64,000 nucleotides of DNA from positions 1,055-65,054 of the forward strand of contig VXAU01001692.1 of NCBI GenBank assembly GCA_013399695.1, read 5' to 3'. The stretch is from Formicarius rufipectus (taxonomy: Eukaryota > Chordata > Aves > Passeriformes > Formicariidae). The notes under the pieces were generated by a model, which ran no database searches, was not told the origin of the DNA, and saw only the letters and a program-made list of their open reading frames with translations. The translations under genes and the position numbers were made by a program. How positions within the stretch are numbered: position 1 is the stretch's first letter; each line of letters begins with the position of its first letter. This document shows positions 38,001 to 51,500 of this stretch, piece after piece.

Positions 38001-39495
38001 TGGGAACTCCCATTCCTCTTCACACTGTACCAACACGTGGAAGGATGTTGGGCTTTTCTGCTTTTCCTCCAGCTAACAGGACACATTTTTGCCATGTGGA
38101 ACATCTAACCAGCAAGTATTCCCATACAACCAGGCTTTAGTGGGGATTCTGCAAACATCAGCCATCACAGAATGGAGCAGTTGTGGGTGGAAGCCAGGCT
38201 GTGTCTGAGCTCCAGCAGGAAGGAGAGTGACACACTGGTCCTCACAAGTGACAATAACTTGGTTTTTTCTAGAGATGGCTACCACATGGAAGAAAGTCAC
38301 TGAGGTATAAGCCTGCATAGAAAATTCTACAGAAGATACAAATCTGCCACGCTTTCTGGTTTCCTAATGGGCACTACTAATGATGAGGTTTTTTAAAGAA
38401 GCACAGAAAAGGATGAGGCCAAAGGGGCTAAAATAGGTGTCCAGTACAGGAAGTTTTTGCACTTCGGAAAATAAAAAAGGTATTTAGAAGTCTCATGTTA
38501 GGATTGGAAGTCACTGTTAGGATTAATAGCACTAATCAGGAACTTTATTCTCTAGCAAGTATTCCCAAACTGGAAAACCCCAAGACGTATTTGGAGGGAA
38601 GGAGAGAGAGGGAAACTGAGCACACAAATTAATGCAAAAATAGGTATATTTCTTAACCCACCTGCTATTAGGTCATCAAGAGTGTCGGTAAGCGTCTGTG
38701 CTGGAGTGGCAACCATTAATCCGTCTGGTTCTTGAACTAAGAGCCCCTGCCCAGCAATTTGCTGCTGCTGTCCTACATTCTGCTGATTCCCTAATGCTTT
38801 CTGCAGTTCAAGAGACTCTGTCCCATTATAACCTAAGTTACCAGAAAAATTACATTGCGGTGCTGGCAAAGGCTGGATAGGGACAAACTCTATTTGTTCA
38901 GCAGGTGGTGGAGACTGGTGTTGCTCATCATCTTTAGACAAGATTGTGTCAACCTGAGGTAACCCTGCAAAGTTATCCTCTGGCAGACCCTTATCGGTCT
39001 CCACTTCTGGGAAGACCCCTGTAAGTGAGCACTGCTGCTGCAGGGCAGGTGGTGTGTCTGTCTGACCTTTGGTCTCCAAATATTCTTTGGTAAACTGCTG
39101 TTGGGTTTTCATCTGCAACTGCCTTTCCACCTTCTGCAGCTCCTTCAATATTTTCTTCTTCTTCTGTACTTGTTCTTCTCTGTTCTTTTTAAGTTCTTCA
39201 ATCTTATCTTTATTTAAAGGTTCACCTTGAATTAATTCCAATGATTTAAGTTGTGCTTTTTCAATAGCACTAATTCTCTGTCCAAGTTCATTCAGCTTGC
39301 CTTCAGTCTCTTCTACTATGCATTCCAAAGGCTGGTATGGGTGAAAAGGTGGCAGTAGGTCCTTATCTGCTACCTGCAGGGAACTTGACTTCTGCTTGGA
39401 TGCACCTAAGCACATGAAAAATGTTTGAAAAAATGCCATGCTGAAGATACCCCAAACCTCCCATCTCACCCACCAAAACAAAAAAAAAAAAAAAG

Positions 39496-39539
<44 letters not shown>

Positions 39540-42500
39540 AACTTTTAAAACAAAAACGCAAAACCCNAAAGGTATCTTTACAACTAACACTGCACATCCG
39601 TCAAAGCATAGAAAGGCAAGCCCTACACTCCATGTTAAGACAAGAAAGGACAAAGAATATAGCTGGAATTTTCAATATTGATCCTCACATCCCTTTGAAC
39701 AGCTATTTTAATCTTAAGGAATAGGGAGCAGTTTCTGACATACCTGACAATGCACTTGGGAAGGGAAATCAGCAAGAAGAGCAAGGCAATTTACATAATT
39801 TACCGAGTTCCCAAAGTTATCCTGTGTGTGCAGAGCAATTAAACTAAGAGTATTTTCCTGAGGCTGACTTCCAACAGCAATGTTACAAGCAGAGGTAGTC
39901 TATAGCTGAGAGTAGACTAACCTGACAGTAAGATCAGTTCCTGGAACCAGGATTTCTCCAAACAATGTAACATTCAACTTTACAAACAGAATCCTGCCAC
40001 TGCAAACTTAGTGCACACAAATGGATTGTGGAGTTTTAGCACCTTTTTGAAAGTTCTGGGACAAAACTAATAACAACTTGCTCGCCTCCCAGTAACAAAT
40101 GAACAATTCTATTCTATTCTAAACAATTCCATTAACAATTCACTATTAAGGCTTTAAAACTAACCTTACACCCCAAGGCCCACCAAGCCAGGGCAGCACT
40201 GCCCCAAGTGCTGACTGTCCTCGAGCAAACCCGTGGCTGCTTTCCTGAAAGCCACATCTGGGCAACTGCAGTCACATCGTGCTAAGCGGGAATCTATTAA
40301 GTGCTGAAATTTTAATTATGACTTCAGTGTTGGAAACTTTAATTAAAAATGTTCAAGGTTTTAGCCTGATCAAATAATTCTCTTCACTCTCATCTGCTAT
40401 ACCCAAACAGTGATATATGAAGCCTTAAAAAAAAAGGGAATGAAAATTTGAAGCTTTACAAAGGAGATTCGTACAATTAATCATTAAAAGGGGAACTAAA
40501 ACTATGCACAGTTTGAATCATGGTTTCATAAAGTTACTTAAACATCACACAGTTAAGTCACAGTCTGAATACAAGAACTAGGTCCCAGATCAGTCACCAG
40601 ATCTGGAAGGATTAAGCTTCCTAAAGCACAGTCTTATTTCTCTCTAGGCCATCCTCCACCAAAATGCTAATTCACAAGTGACTTCATCCTGCATTGCTGT
40701 CAGAACAGGAATCACACACACCTCACTCTGAAATGAATCTTTTTTGGAGGAGCTAATTGCAAAAACAAACAAATGTGAGGTTTTTCTCTTATAAAGAGAA
40801 AGAAAAATTATTAAAATAAAATTGAACCAACTTTATGCTCAATACCTTCACCAGACTCCCTGGAGGGAAAGCAAATCATACCTAATTTTGAGGGAAAAAA
40901 CAAGAACCCTACTAAGCCCACAAAACAGTCCAGCATCCCACAACCACCCTTAAACAACCCCAGGTAACAGGTCAACATCCCTTCAGGATGCTCCTTCTCC
41001 AGCTCCACACTCTGTGCAGGTCAGTAGTTCCAGCTCAGCACTTCTCCCCACCACTACTGTTATTCTGTCTCTGAACCATAAATGAGTCCCCAGACAATTT
41101 GTCAGCAGAAAATAAGGAATTTGGGTGAAGTTCAGCAATCCTTTGCTCTGTGCTGGCTGCTGTAACCCATGGCTGTTGGGTTCTGTCATCCACTCAGAGT
41201 TTACACAGTTATCCTTTCATTTTAACAGGTGTAAAATAAGTTTCTAAGACCACTCTTGCAAAATATATTTGCACTCACCCAAAAAAATTCAGAAAGTCTT
41301 TTCTGTATCTTTGTTCTGAAACTAAGCTGCTCCAGTGCTGAAGTAGCAGAAACATTGTAGTAACCAAAGTGCACATTCACACCACAACCCAGATGGGAAC
41401 CCTCTGCCCTCCTGTGCCTGCCATCCCTAAGGTTCCTGTGTCTATCATTCCCATCCTCACACGAGGCATCCCCACAACCTCGCAGCTCTGGACAGCTTTC
41501 ATTACTCTCTAGGAAAGAAAAGCTGCAGTTCAAAGAGTCCCCCAAAACAAAGCACCAATGTTGTCCCCCTCAATTAAGTCCGACTTAGGGAGAAAACAAG
41601 GCTGGCACAGGAAAGCTTTTCTGGGAGCACCAGGGAAAGCAAAGAGCAGAAGCACAACCCTACCCCGAGAGATGGGCTGGGCAGGCAGCACCACCCCCAC
41701 ACAGCTCTGACGAGGAACCAGCACAGAAAGAGGGGACAGTTTCTGCAAACAGGTGTTAGGATATCAGCAAGGGAAGAGCTGGGCTCTGGAGTTCCAGGAG
41801 AGACAGAAAAATTTACTTTAATCATCTTCTAATTAGATAGCAGGGCTACTGTTCAGGCTCCAGATCACCCTTTCCATGCCAGAAAACAGCTGTCACCTTT
41901 AACTCTGGGGAGACTGGAACAGGATGTGGGGTAGGAGGAAAGATCTGCTAAACCTAATGTGTCCACCTGAACAGACAGGTCAAAGCAGAAGTGGAGAAGA
42001 CACTGTTGGTAGCTTTGAATATGCAAACATTGGGATAGAATCTTATAGTACTGGGAGTAGCAATTTCCTGGTTTCTCCAAATCTCTTCTGTATTACAATA
42101 TCCTGACAATTATTGTGCCCATTTTAGTACACAATTAGGAACAAGACACTTTATGCTTTCACTGCTGAAATACGTATGTGCAAGTAAGACTGAAGAAGCC
42201 AATTAGAGGCCAGATAATAATCACTTCAACTTCCTTTTAAAATTTATTTTACACATCTTTTGGGGGAAGCATCAGTCATACAACAAACCTACTATAAGAT
42301 TACACCTAGCAACATTAAGCAGTCAATCTGGCCTCTAAAGCAACTATTTTGGACACTTCTGGGAGGCTCACTTAGTATGAAAACAAGTGGTTCAGGCTGA
42401 AGATCACTGAAACTTAGATGTTGTTGCACAGATAGCAGCTGCCATCAGGTACCATGATTACAGGAAAAAGAACTGTTCGGCTGTCAGAAAACCCAGAGTG

Positions 42501-45500
42501 TTCTGGGCATGCCAGGAAAGCCACAGAGTAAGGAAAGGATCATCTCCCAAATTATTCTGTGAACAGCATTTCCATATTTCCACAAGTTCCGGAGCATACC
42601 CTGCCCAACTAAGTCTTCATCACAACTCCTGCAGAGCACGCACATGTCTTCAGCCAAGTTCCTGACCAACATCCATGAGTCAGGCTAAGACCTACTCTGC
42701 CCAGACACAGCTTCCCATCCACTTCTCCCATTTCCACATCCTTCCAGGAAAATGACAGGTGTGTGTTTCCTAAGGAAATCTGCTGTACTTCTCCCATCCA
42801 CTGTGGATCATCTCCCAAAGATCTGAGTTACAACAGCCTGTTCACCCTGATGAGCCTCTCCCAGGTACCATTCCTGGTCTCCTGAGCACAGTGGACACCA
42901 CGACCAGGTTTTAATGCTTCTGGCTGCAAATAACATTTAAAGGCCCTAAACACTGTAAGCAAGAGTTTGGAAAAATATCCTTCAGTTTTTCAGACCTCAG
43001 GGTGGCTCTCCCAAGCAATTAAACTCTTCCAATTTAAATGTACTTAGAACAAATTAAGTCTTTATAGTGTGGCTGCCTATAAACAAGTCTGATACCATAT
43101 TTCTTCCTGAGTGGTTATGATTCTCATGGAACTTGCTCTTCTAGCCCTGACTTATAACCCACAGAATGTCACTTTTCCCAAGCAAGAACTAATTTTATGC
43201 CCTTTGAGTTATATTATACTTTACATTTTATTAGATGAAATTCCAAGACTCGCTGACAGCTCCTTAAGTTTCTAAAGTTGTTAAATAACAAAAAAGTGGA
43301 TCCAAATCAAAACAGTTTAAGTCCACAAGATTTTCCCAGCATTAAAAAGAAAATACAGTAAGAAAAGTCAGCTGTGTGACCCAGATTTGTCCATTCAAAT
43401 ACGTATTTTCTGGTGTAGACCCTGTTATATAAATCTGTATGAATCACCGTGTCACCTTTGTGCTTTGTTAACAGGATTGCTTGTCCACCGTTCTTGCACT
43501 TTGGGATTGTTATTTTTTTTTCTAATGTGATTTCCCTCAGAAGTTGACAGTTCAATTTACAGTCTGCAATTAAAATCCACCAGCCTCATTAGCAGGAGTA
43601 AGATAAACTTGATATTGAATTTCCATGAAAATCTGTGTTTAACTGTAATTCATATCAGTAAGAAATCCAGCTCTAAGAACCTGGAAAAAGAATCAGTAAC
43701 TCCATATACATACAAATGCAAACTACAATATTTCATAATCTGGCCAATTTGGCAAAAAAAAAGCCTACTTTTCCCAAGTAAATTCATCTGCTACATGGTT
43801 TTTAATACATTCTGAGTTCTTTATAAAGCAGAGGACAAATGGTGGAAGGCTGAATGATGAGTTTGTGTGTCACTATGTTCCTCCTGGAGCCATGGAGTAA
43901 TTTTGCCAGTCTTTGTCACTCCTGCAGCTGTTCTATGGAAAACTGCAGGGAATAGTTGCAATGCCATCCAACAGGCAACAGCTAAGTGGATAAAACCAAG
44001 CCACGGTGAACTCAATTTTCAGCCACCAAAATACTGGAGTTACTTTCCAATCTCAGTCTTCTTCCCAAGATATCTCTGGTGGCTTCATGGTACCTAACTG
44101 GAAAATTGCTAAGATGCAGATGAATTAGTCAGAGTTGAGGAGATGACTGAAGCTTCAGAGGGGCAGAAGTCCACAAACTACCATGAAAAGATTGTTATAC
44201 ACTTGTGCTTCTGGGGACCTACACATGTCCTGCTGTTAAATCACCTGCCTGTGCTGCTGAGGATTCACAGAGAAGAGTAGTACAAGTCTTTATAAAGAAA
44301 GTATTAGTAAAGTTTGAAATCCAGGAGGCACAGACAGTGAAATCTTTCTTGGGAACTCAACCCAGACACCTGGGCCACCTGCTGACCAGGGCAGGAGATT
44401 TCCAGGAGGAAATGGCAAAGAGTTGACCAGAAGGTGTTGAAGTACAAGAAACAACTAACAGGCAGCTGGACTGTGCAGTTGAGAAGTCTGGAAGGAGTCA
44501 GAATGGAAAAGCTGGAAAAGCAGGATTATCAGCTTGCCTTACTAATGCTTTCACCTCAATAAATACCACGTAATTTTCTGGTTCGACTGTTAGCCTGGTC
44601 TCTATTTCAATTAAATTGTACAATTAGATCTCTGCCAGGATATGTAACTCAGTATTAGGCACAGAAGTCAGATATCAGGGTAAAAAGCTACTTATTGAAT
44701 TTGTAGCTATTGAAGTTACACAGGGATTTTTTTTTCATTGTTTTCCTCCACACCATCAGACTGTCAGATTTAGCACAAGGGTCTCTGGCTTCCTTCACAG
44801 GGATCAAAGGTAGATGTGGACAACTTTCATAAGCCTATTTGGTCCTGTGGAACTCTAAAAAACCTGCATCCCAAAGGAAAAACACTGCAAGTTACTGCCC
44901 ACAACAGCGGCAAAGTCTAATGACAGTACATTCACAGGTTTTAACCACTCATGTAAGGCCAATTAGTTAATCTGTAAGCACAGTTTCAGAATAACTACCA
45001 ACTAAAAACAAATCTGGGGAAAAACTTACAAAACCCTTGTACTTCAGTCTCCAAAAATAGACTACTTTAAATTTTGCTGTGTTTAAAAACACCTCATGTT
45101 AGTCAAAGGGAGGTGCAGCTGGAGCTGCAGCACAGCCCTCTCGGGGTCACCCGGGGCACACCCTCAGGCCTGCAGAAACAGTACACTTGGGTTTTCTACC
45201 CAAAAACCTCCTTGTGCTTGGCTGCTGCACCCCAATTGCTGCTGAGTGTACAGCAGGGGCAGCAGCAGGTGTGACCTGCCAAGGAAGGGACCTCTTGTCT
45301 CTCCCCATGGAAGCAGAGGGGGTTGAGCTGCACAGGGGCTTCACTTTTACAGGGACACGACAGACCCGTGACAAACACAGTGAACTAAAGCCAGTCCTTC
45401 CTAAGCATGTAGGAGTTGAGGTCTGGGCAGCCCTGGGAACTAATTCTGATTCCTCTTTCACTTGATCTCTTCTTCAGTTCTTTTCAAGGAACCATCTTGG

Positions 45501-48500
45501 CTTGTAACCTTTATCTAAGCCTCTCCAGATCCCTTGACAGCTCTGAAATGTTGGTTTTTTTTTTTTTTTTTTTTTTCCAGTTGCTAATCACTGATATTAA
45601 ATTCTTTGCCAAAATAATTATCCAAACGGTTATAAGCCCAAATGTCTTCCTGCTTTACTGAAAAATAATATTATAATTCAAAATTAGACCATCAATTTCT
45701 GTTGAAAAAGCTCATGTCATATCTGAATTATAACAAGAACACTTAGATGTGTTCAAGTTTTACACATGACTTGCCAAGAACTCTTCAGAAAACAAGGTGT
45801 CACTATTGTATTTCTTGCAAAACTCACACAGGTTCTGAAAAAACCCAGAATCTTACTGTGCTGAGACTGAGAAGGCAAATTACTGCTCTCCTTTCTCTCA
45901 GCAGTTCACAGTTTATACAAAAACTCAGGGGCTGCTTCTAACTGAAGGCAAGCAAAGTCTTCCCCAGGATGAAGAATTTTGTTATACAGGACTTGACTGC
46001 TCCCCCCATCTTGGAAATAATGAACACACCTCAACTTTGCCTCTTGACTCCCAAGAAGTTTAGTGGTGGAAGTCTGGTGAATTAAAGCCACGTGTGTACA
46101 ACAAGTTCCAAACAGCAGCTCAGCACAGCACTGACTCTGCACTGCAATGAGCACACTGTGCTCAGCACAAAAATACCATTTCCTTCTGAAGACCTGAGAT
46201 ACACAGAGCTCTGCACACAGTTTCTGGGAATGCTTCATCAGCCTAGTGACACATGTGGGATGGCTGCATCTCCTGAAATGCAGCACAGAGGAGTTTTGCT
46301 GACACGCATGAAGCATGTCCTGACCCACTGCACACAACGAGGTCTCCCTGGGTCACTCCCAGCACCACAGTACTGCAAAGAACACACCTAAGCATGTGCT
46401 GACATTGACAATAAGCTGTTTGCAATGAGAATTGCTTCTTAAACTGCAATCAACCATTTGCTTTTTGTAATTTGATTAAATAACATGAAAATGTAACCTC
46501 TTAACTTCAGTCTTTTGACTCTGCATCCACTAATCCCTCAGTGATTCCCAAGTACCACAGAACATGCTCCTAGAATGCTCCCATTGCACAGTGCTAACAG
46601 GTATTCAACTGGAAGGGCTCACATGCTGGGATATAACTTCTTGCTGCTTTATTTGAGCCAGAAGTTGTATATTCTTTTCATTTGTTTGGTACACCTTTTT
46701 ATGAAATCCCAAATTGCTGCACATCCCAGGAAATGCGATAAAGTGCATCTGAGAGGTCACACACATGGCATGGAGAGGGGCACGGCTGCACCCTCAGACA
46801 CCAGCAGCCTTGTTTCTGGTCGCTTGTGCCATTAGGGGTTTTTTCTTGGTTTGTTTGCTCTGGAAGTGCTCAGTGCTTCCTCAAAGGAATTAAGCAGATT
46901 TGGCTAACTGAGCTTTGGATACTGTAATATTTAAGATCCCCATTCAAAACTGTAGACCATTAGGAGCTATAGTTTGTAACTTTGCACTTGAGAGTCTGCT
47001 TCTCTTTCTGAGCTGACTGAGCAGATGTGAAGAATTTGTTACAGCATCCACAGCTGGAATAAAGCTCTCTGATTTGTCATTTAATGACTGCAAGTAGTTT
47101 TAACCGGTCAGTTCAACCACGTTGAAAGCAAAACCCCTGATATTATGATTACTTACAGAAGAACTGTTACTAACATACAACAAAACCTCTCCTGTAAGTA
47201 GATCTGCACTGGCATTTTAACAGTGCCAACGTGTTTGGTTTGCTACTGTAGAAACAGAAAAAGGTTGATATATCAAGTTCATGGATAAAGCTGCAACTAT
47301 TCTAGATGACCAGTGTACAACATTCAAGAGTTAACACCACACCTAGAGTTCATTATCTTTTTTTTTTTTTTTGTCAGTTTGCACTATGGCAGTTACCACA
47401 AGCATTTTCTTAAAAAAAAAAAAAAATAGAATAAGCATAATTCTAATAAACTAGAATAAGCATAATACGATTAGAACAACCAGTGTTGCTACACTGTAGA
47501 GTGCAAGAAAATAAGCAAAAATTATGCACTATGAAAAATACTTTTAAGTTACATTTCATTAGAGGTGTTCAAGAACTGATGGGGTGGGCTACGCTATGCA
47601 TAAGCTCCAATAAAATGGTCCCCAGTCTACCAGTTTCCAAACCACATATATTGTCTGAAGGGCTACATACTGACCTTTCACCACTCCCAAGAGAGGTGGG
47701 GAGTTCTCTTGAGGGGTTCTGTCAGGCTCCTGGGGAGGTACAACCATAGCGAGCGTGTGCACTGGGACACGGGGAACCTTCAAACAAAGGCACAGACACA
47801 CACTCAGGTGAAAACCCCTTCGGATGGACCACAGACTGAAGTGTCAATACAGAGATATCCACAGCGCACAGCAGTGCACAAACTGTGCACACTAAGCTGC
47901 CTCTTGGTATGACCTGTCCCAATCTGTTTTACTTGGGATAGTATAGCAAAGTTAACTGTGTTACTCTGCACAAAATCCCTGCTGTTGGCTGCAAAACTGA
48001 TAACTCCTTTAGGCTTTTAATCCACTAACTCCACTGCAAATTTACCTTTCCCTGCAGAACTCCGAATTTACACAAAAAATTTCTTTCATTTAACAAATAA
48101 AATAAGCAACACCATTTGAGGGGTGCTGTCACAAGGGCTTAGAACTGTTGAAACAAAATACTGAGCATATGCAGACAAGAAAATATTCTTTTAAGATTCT
48201 AGGTTTGGGACTATGCTGTCCAAGGAGCAGAAAAGGGAACAAAGCTCATGTGTTCTTCAGGTCCCTGCAGGTCACACGAATCAATTCTCTCTCTGCCATT
48301 CTCCTGCATGCAGACATTCAAAAATTCCTTTCACTGCTTATGTGTACACCTAAATTAACTCCTAAGAAAGTGCTTGTTTGTAACACTGATGGTGCTATTT
48401 TAAGAAAACTCCTCATGCCTTACCTGAGACTGATCCTGAGAGGGAGGTGTGAGCTGGGACAAGTCTGCTGCAGGAACTGACAAAACGTTGTTTGGGTAAT

Positions 48501-51500
48501 CCAGCAAATAGGAAACCACATTTGTGTGTCCTCCCTTGGCGGCTTCAATGAGCATTGTAGAGCCATCCTGGAGTAAGGGTTGGGAAACAAAAGGCCAGAG
48601 GATGAGTTTTGCTGCCTGGTGTAACACACAAGATATGACTCTATGGTTTAAATTGGCAAATGTACTACTTCATTAAGTGGGTTTTGTGGTTCTTTCAGTA
48701 GCTGTGACAAGTGACAGCTGTAAGTGAATACCTTGAGCCGATGAGTAGGATCTGCCCCATGAGCCAGGAGGAGCTCGACCACGGCCAGGTGACCTCCAGC
48801 ACAGGCCAGGGACACCACTGTGTGATCATTGTTGGCTGTAGCCCTGTTCACGTTGGCACCTGGAAAAAGATGATCTTGGAGTTAGACACAATGAAATTCT
48901 TTCTAAAAGAAAACATCGACAAGTACTGTATTTTGTGGAATAGAGATAAACTTTACTCTTCTAATCTTACTACTTCCTACAAACTTCTAGGGAAAAAGAA
49001 AGGGATTTTGAATAACTGATAGACTTCTACACATCATCCTCCTCACCTTGTGAGGACAAGGCAGCTACAGCAGTAACAATGGGCTTGTAAGTGGTAAGAG
49101 AGAGGGAACACAAGTTCCAAATGTTCATTCTGAGCAACACTATGTGGTGCAGTTGTTACTGTTTCAGATGCCATTTGCTGTATTTTTTTCTGAAGGAGTG
49201 CTTTTTTAAGAAAGTAAAATATTTACTGTACTTCAAATCTATTTATTAATCTATATAACAGAGCAGAAACAGCAAATATTTTGTGATTCATTCTATAATG
49301 AACTATACAAAATTCAAAAAACCCTTAAGGGTACTCATAACCAGAACAATTTTGAACATGGATCACAAACATGCAGCATTGTAAGGCAGCATTTTAACAT
49401 CTTTAACCAGTTGTTTAAACCAGTATTTTACCTTTGCTAATAAGGAATTGCACAGTGCACAAGTGACCAGCTCGCGCAGCCTTCATCAGTGGGGTTCTCC
49501 CACCTTCAGATTCATGCTCCTAAAGAAGAAATAACAGATGCATAAATGGGCAAAAATTGTATGAGTTTTTTAGCTTTTGAGGCATCTTGTGATGGGACCA
49601 GAAATACCTGTCTTGGTAGAAGATCTATCTTATAAGCTGGCTGTAATAAATATAAATTGACTGGAATCAATTTTCATGTTACCTTAAATATTAAATTACA
49701 CTGTCAAAAAGTGGCATCACACCAAGAAGTTTTGCTCCTTACACACCCCTTTGTCCTTTAGTGTTCAAATATGCAAAACATATGAGAACAGTAACTTTTG
49801 ACCTCAGAAAGGGAGGAGTATTTAACACCAATATCACCAAGCATCAGGAAGTGTAAAACAACCACAAACTGCTGTGCCACAGTCTGGAGCTGCCACGTGG
49901 CACCGGCCAGACCTGCAACGCTGCAATAATGGCTCAGGTACAAACAATATTTATTAAACATGCTGAAGAGGAACAGTAACAAAAATGAGACAAATCAATG
50001 CAGAACAAGAAGTCTCTGACTAAGAGGACTGGACAATAAAGCAGAAGGACAAAAAAAGGATGATAAAAAACAACAAAAAGGGAATGAGTGACACAAATGA
50101 CTTTCTAATTTAAAAAAAATTCTGAATACTGGAAAGATGTGGTGGAATACAATTACAATAGAGCAGATACAAACTAGACAATGTGCCTGCTCAGTAGACA
50201 TGATCAATACCATAAAGAATGCTGAGTAATGGCATCAACCCTCCTGCAGAACCACGAGAGAACACATAACCTTCCTGGGAACATTTGTACGTGCACTCTA
50301 TATTCAATACTGTCCTATATCCAATAATAATCACTCTGATCAACACTATACAAGGACCGTGGTTTTTTTGACAAAGTATCTGGGAAGCCAAGCTCAAAAT
50401 CCACTCCTTACTTTGTAACTGCACGCACATCTGACAGTGAAAGTTAACATGTCATACTGACAGTGGATGCCACTGCTCCTTACAAATACAGACAAGAAGA
50501 GATTTGACAGAACAACTCAACTCCTTCCCATAGTTTCTGCATTCCTGAAAACTCTGCATATGTCCTTTGACATATGGCTTGCTTTGGTTGCAAGCTGCAC
50601 TTTAAGCTAGTTTTCTGTTCATACACTTGAGGAAGAAACCTCTTGACTGGATCTTCTATTGGAGGTTGACCCTGTAGAGCAACCCAAGCCCATCCCAGCC
50701 CCTCCCCTGCTTTGCTCCTGGGTCTTCAAGAGAGCTCCATGTTACTGTCCACCACTGCTTTAACACATGGCTAAACCCCACCTTAGTGCTCTGATTCCTT
50801 TGCTTACTCAGCAGGATCATACACAGGCACACACACACAGGCAGACAGAAAACCTGACAGACTCACTACTGAAGCCACCTCCCCTTTTTGTAAATCAGTA
50901 GATTCTCCTCCCAGGGCAATGACTGCTTAACTGCCAATAAGCACCTGGACTGCCTGCATGGCACAAATATTTGCAGGACATGTAAAGCTAGTTCACATGT
51001 GGCCCTGTGATGTGCAAGAATTAGCAGCGTGCCCTTGAGCTCTGCTGCTTCCTCTGCTATTTGGTTAAGTTTTGCTCTTCCTCAGCCACTGTCGATAGGT
51101 CCTAAAAAGCCAGAGGCTGCTGTGTGCCTGAAGCACAGCAAACCCCTGGCTCTGCAGGCAAACCTGTGCCAAAGCAGCTGTGGATGCAAATAATTCCTGA
51201 CCACCACTCTGCTCTGAGCAGGACTCAGACACTGCTGCCCAAACTATTTCACACCCAGCTCTAAATCCCCACCGATGAAAAGGTGGCAAGATGAAAAATT
51301 TAACTTAGATCGTATCTCTGGTGGTGAAAGCCATCCTATACTGCATTCAGATGCAAGAGAACTAGCAGTAAGGTACAGTTATTTACAACATTCTGCCTTT
51401 CTAACAGACTTCACTGTTGGAAGTCTTAAAGAGGGATGCCAGGAGGATTTCTCATTTAAATGCAGTGCAGTGATTCTGCCCAGTTTAACCAACTGTCACT

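Larger units (their letters stand above)
31711..38661 (-). other. ANKHD1: ANKHD1 intron (7 kb)
   Basis: Contains a 41-bp-period direct repeat (34210-34278) and a CR1 copy (35966-36390). Remaining sequence is ordinary AT-rich intron. Confidence 0.85.
39406..47674 (-). other. ANKHD1: ANKHD1 intron (8.3 kb)
   Basis: Contains the long A tract near its 3' splice site (39480-39537), a T run near 45555-45577, and a T15/A15 inverted pair (47358-47426). No exon or transposon family recognised. Confidence 0.85.
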
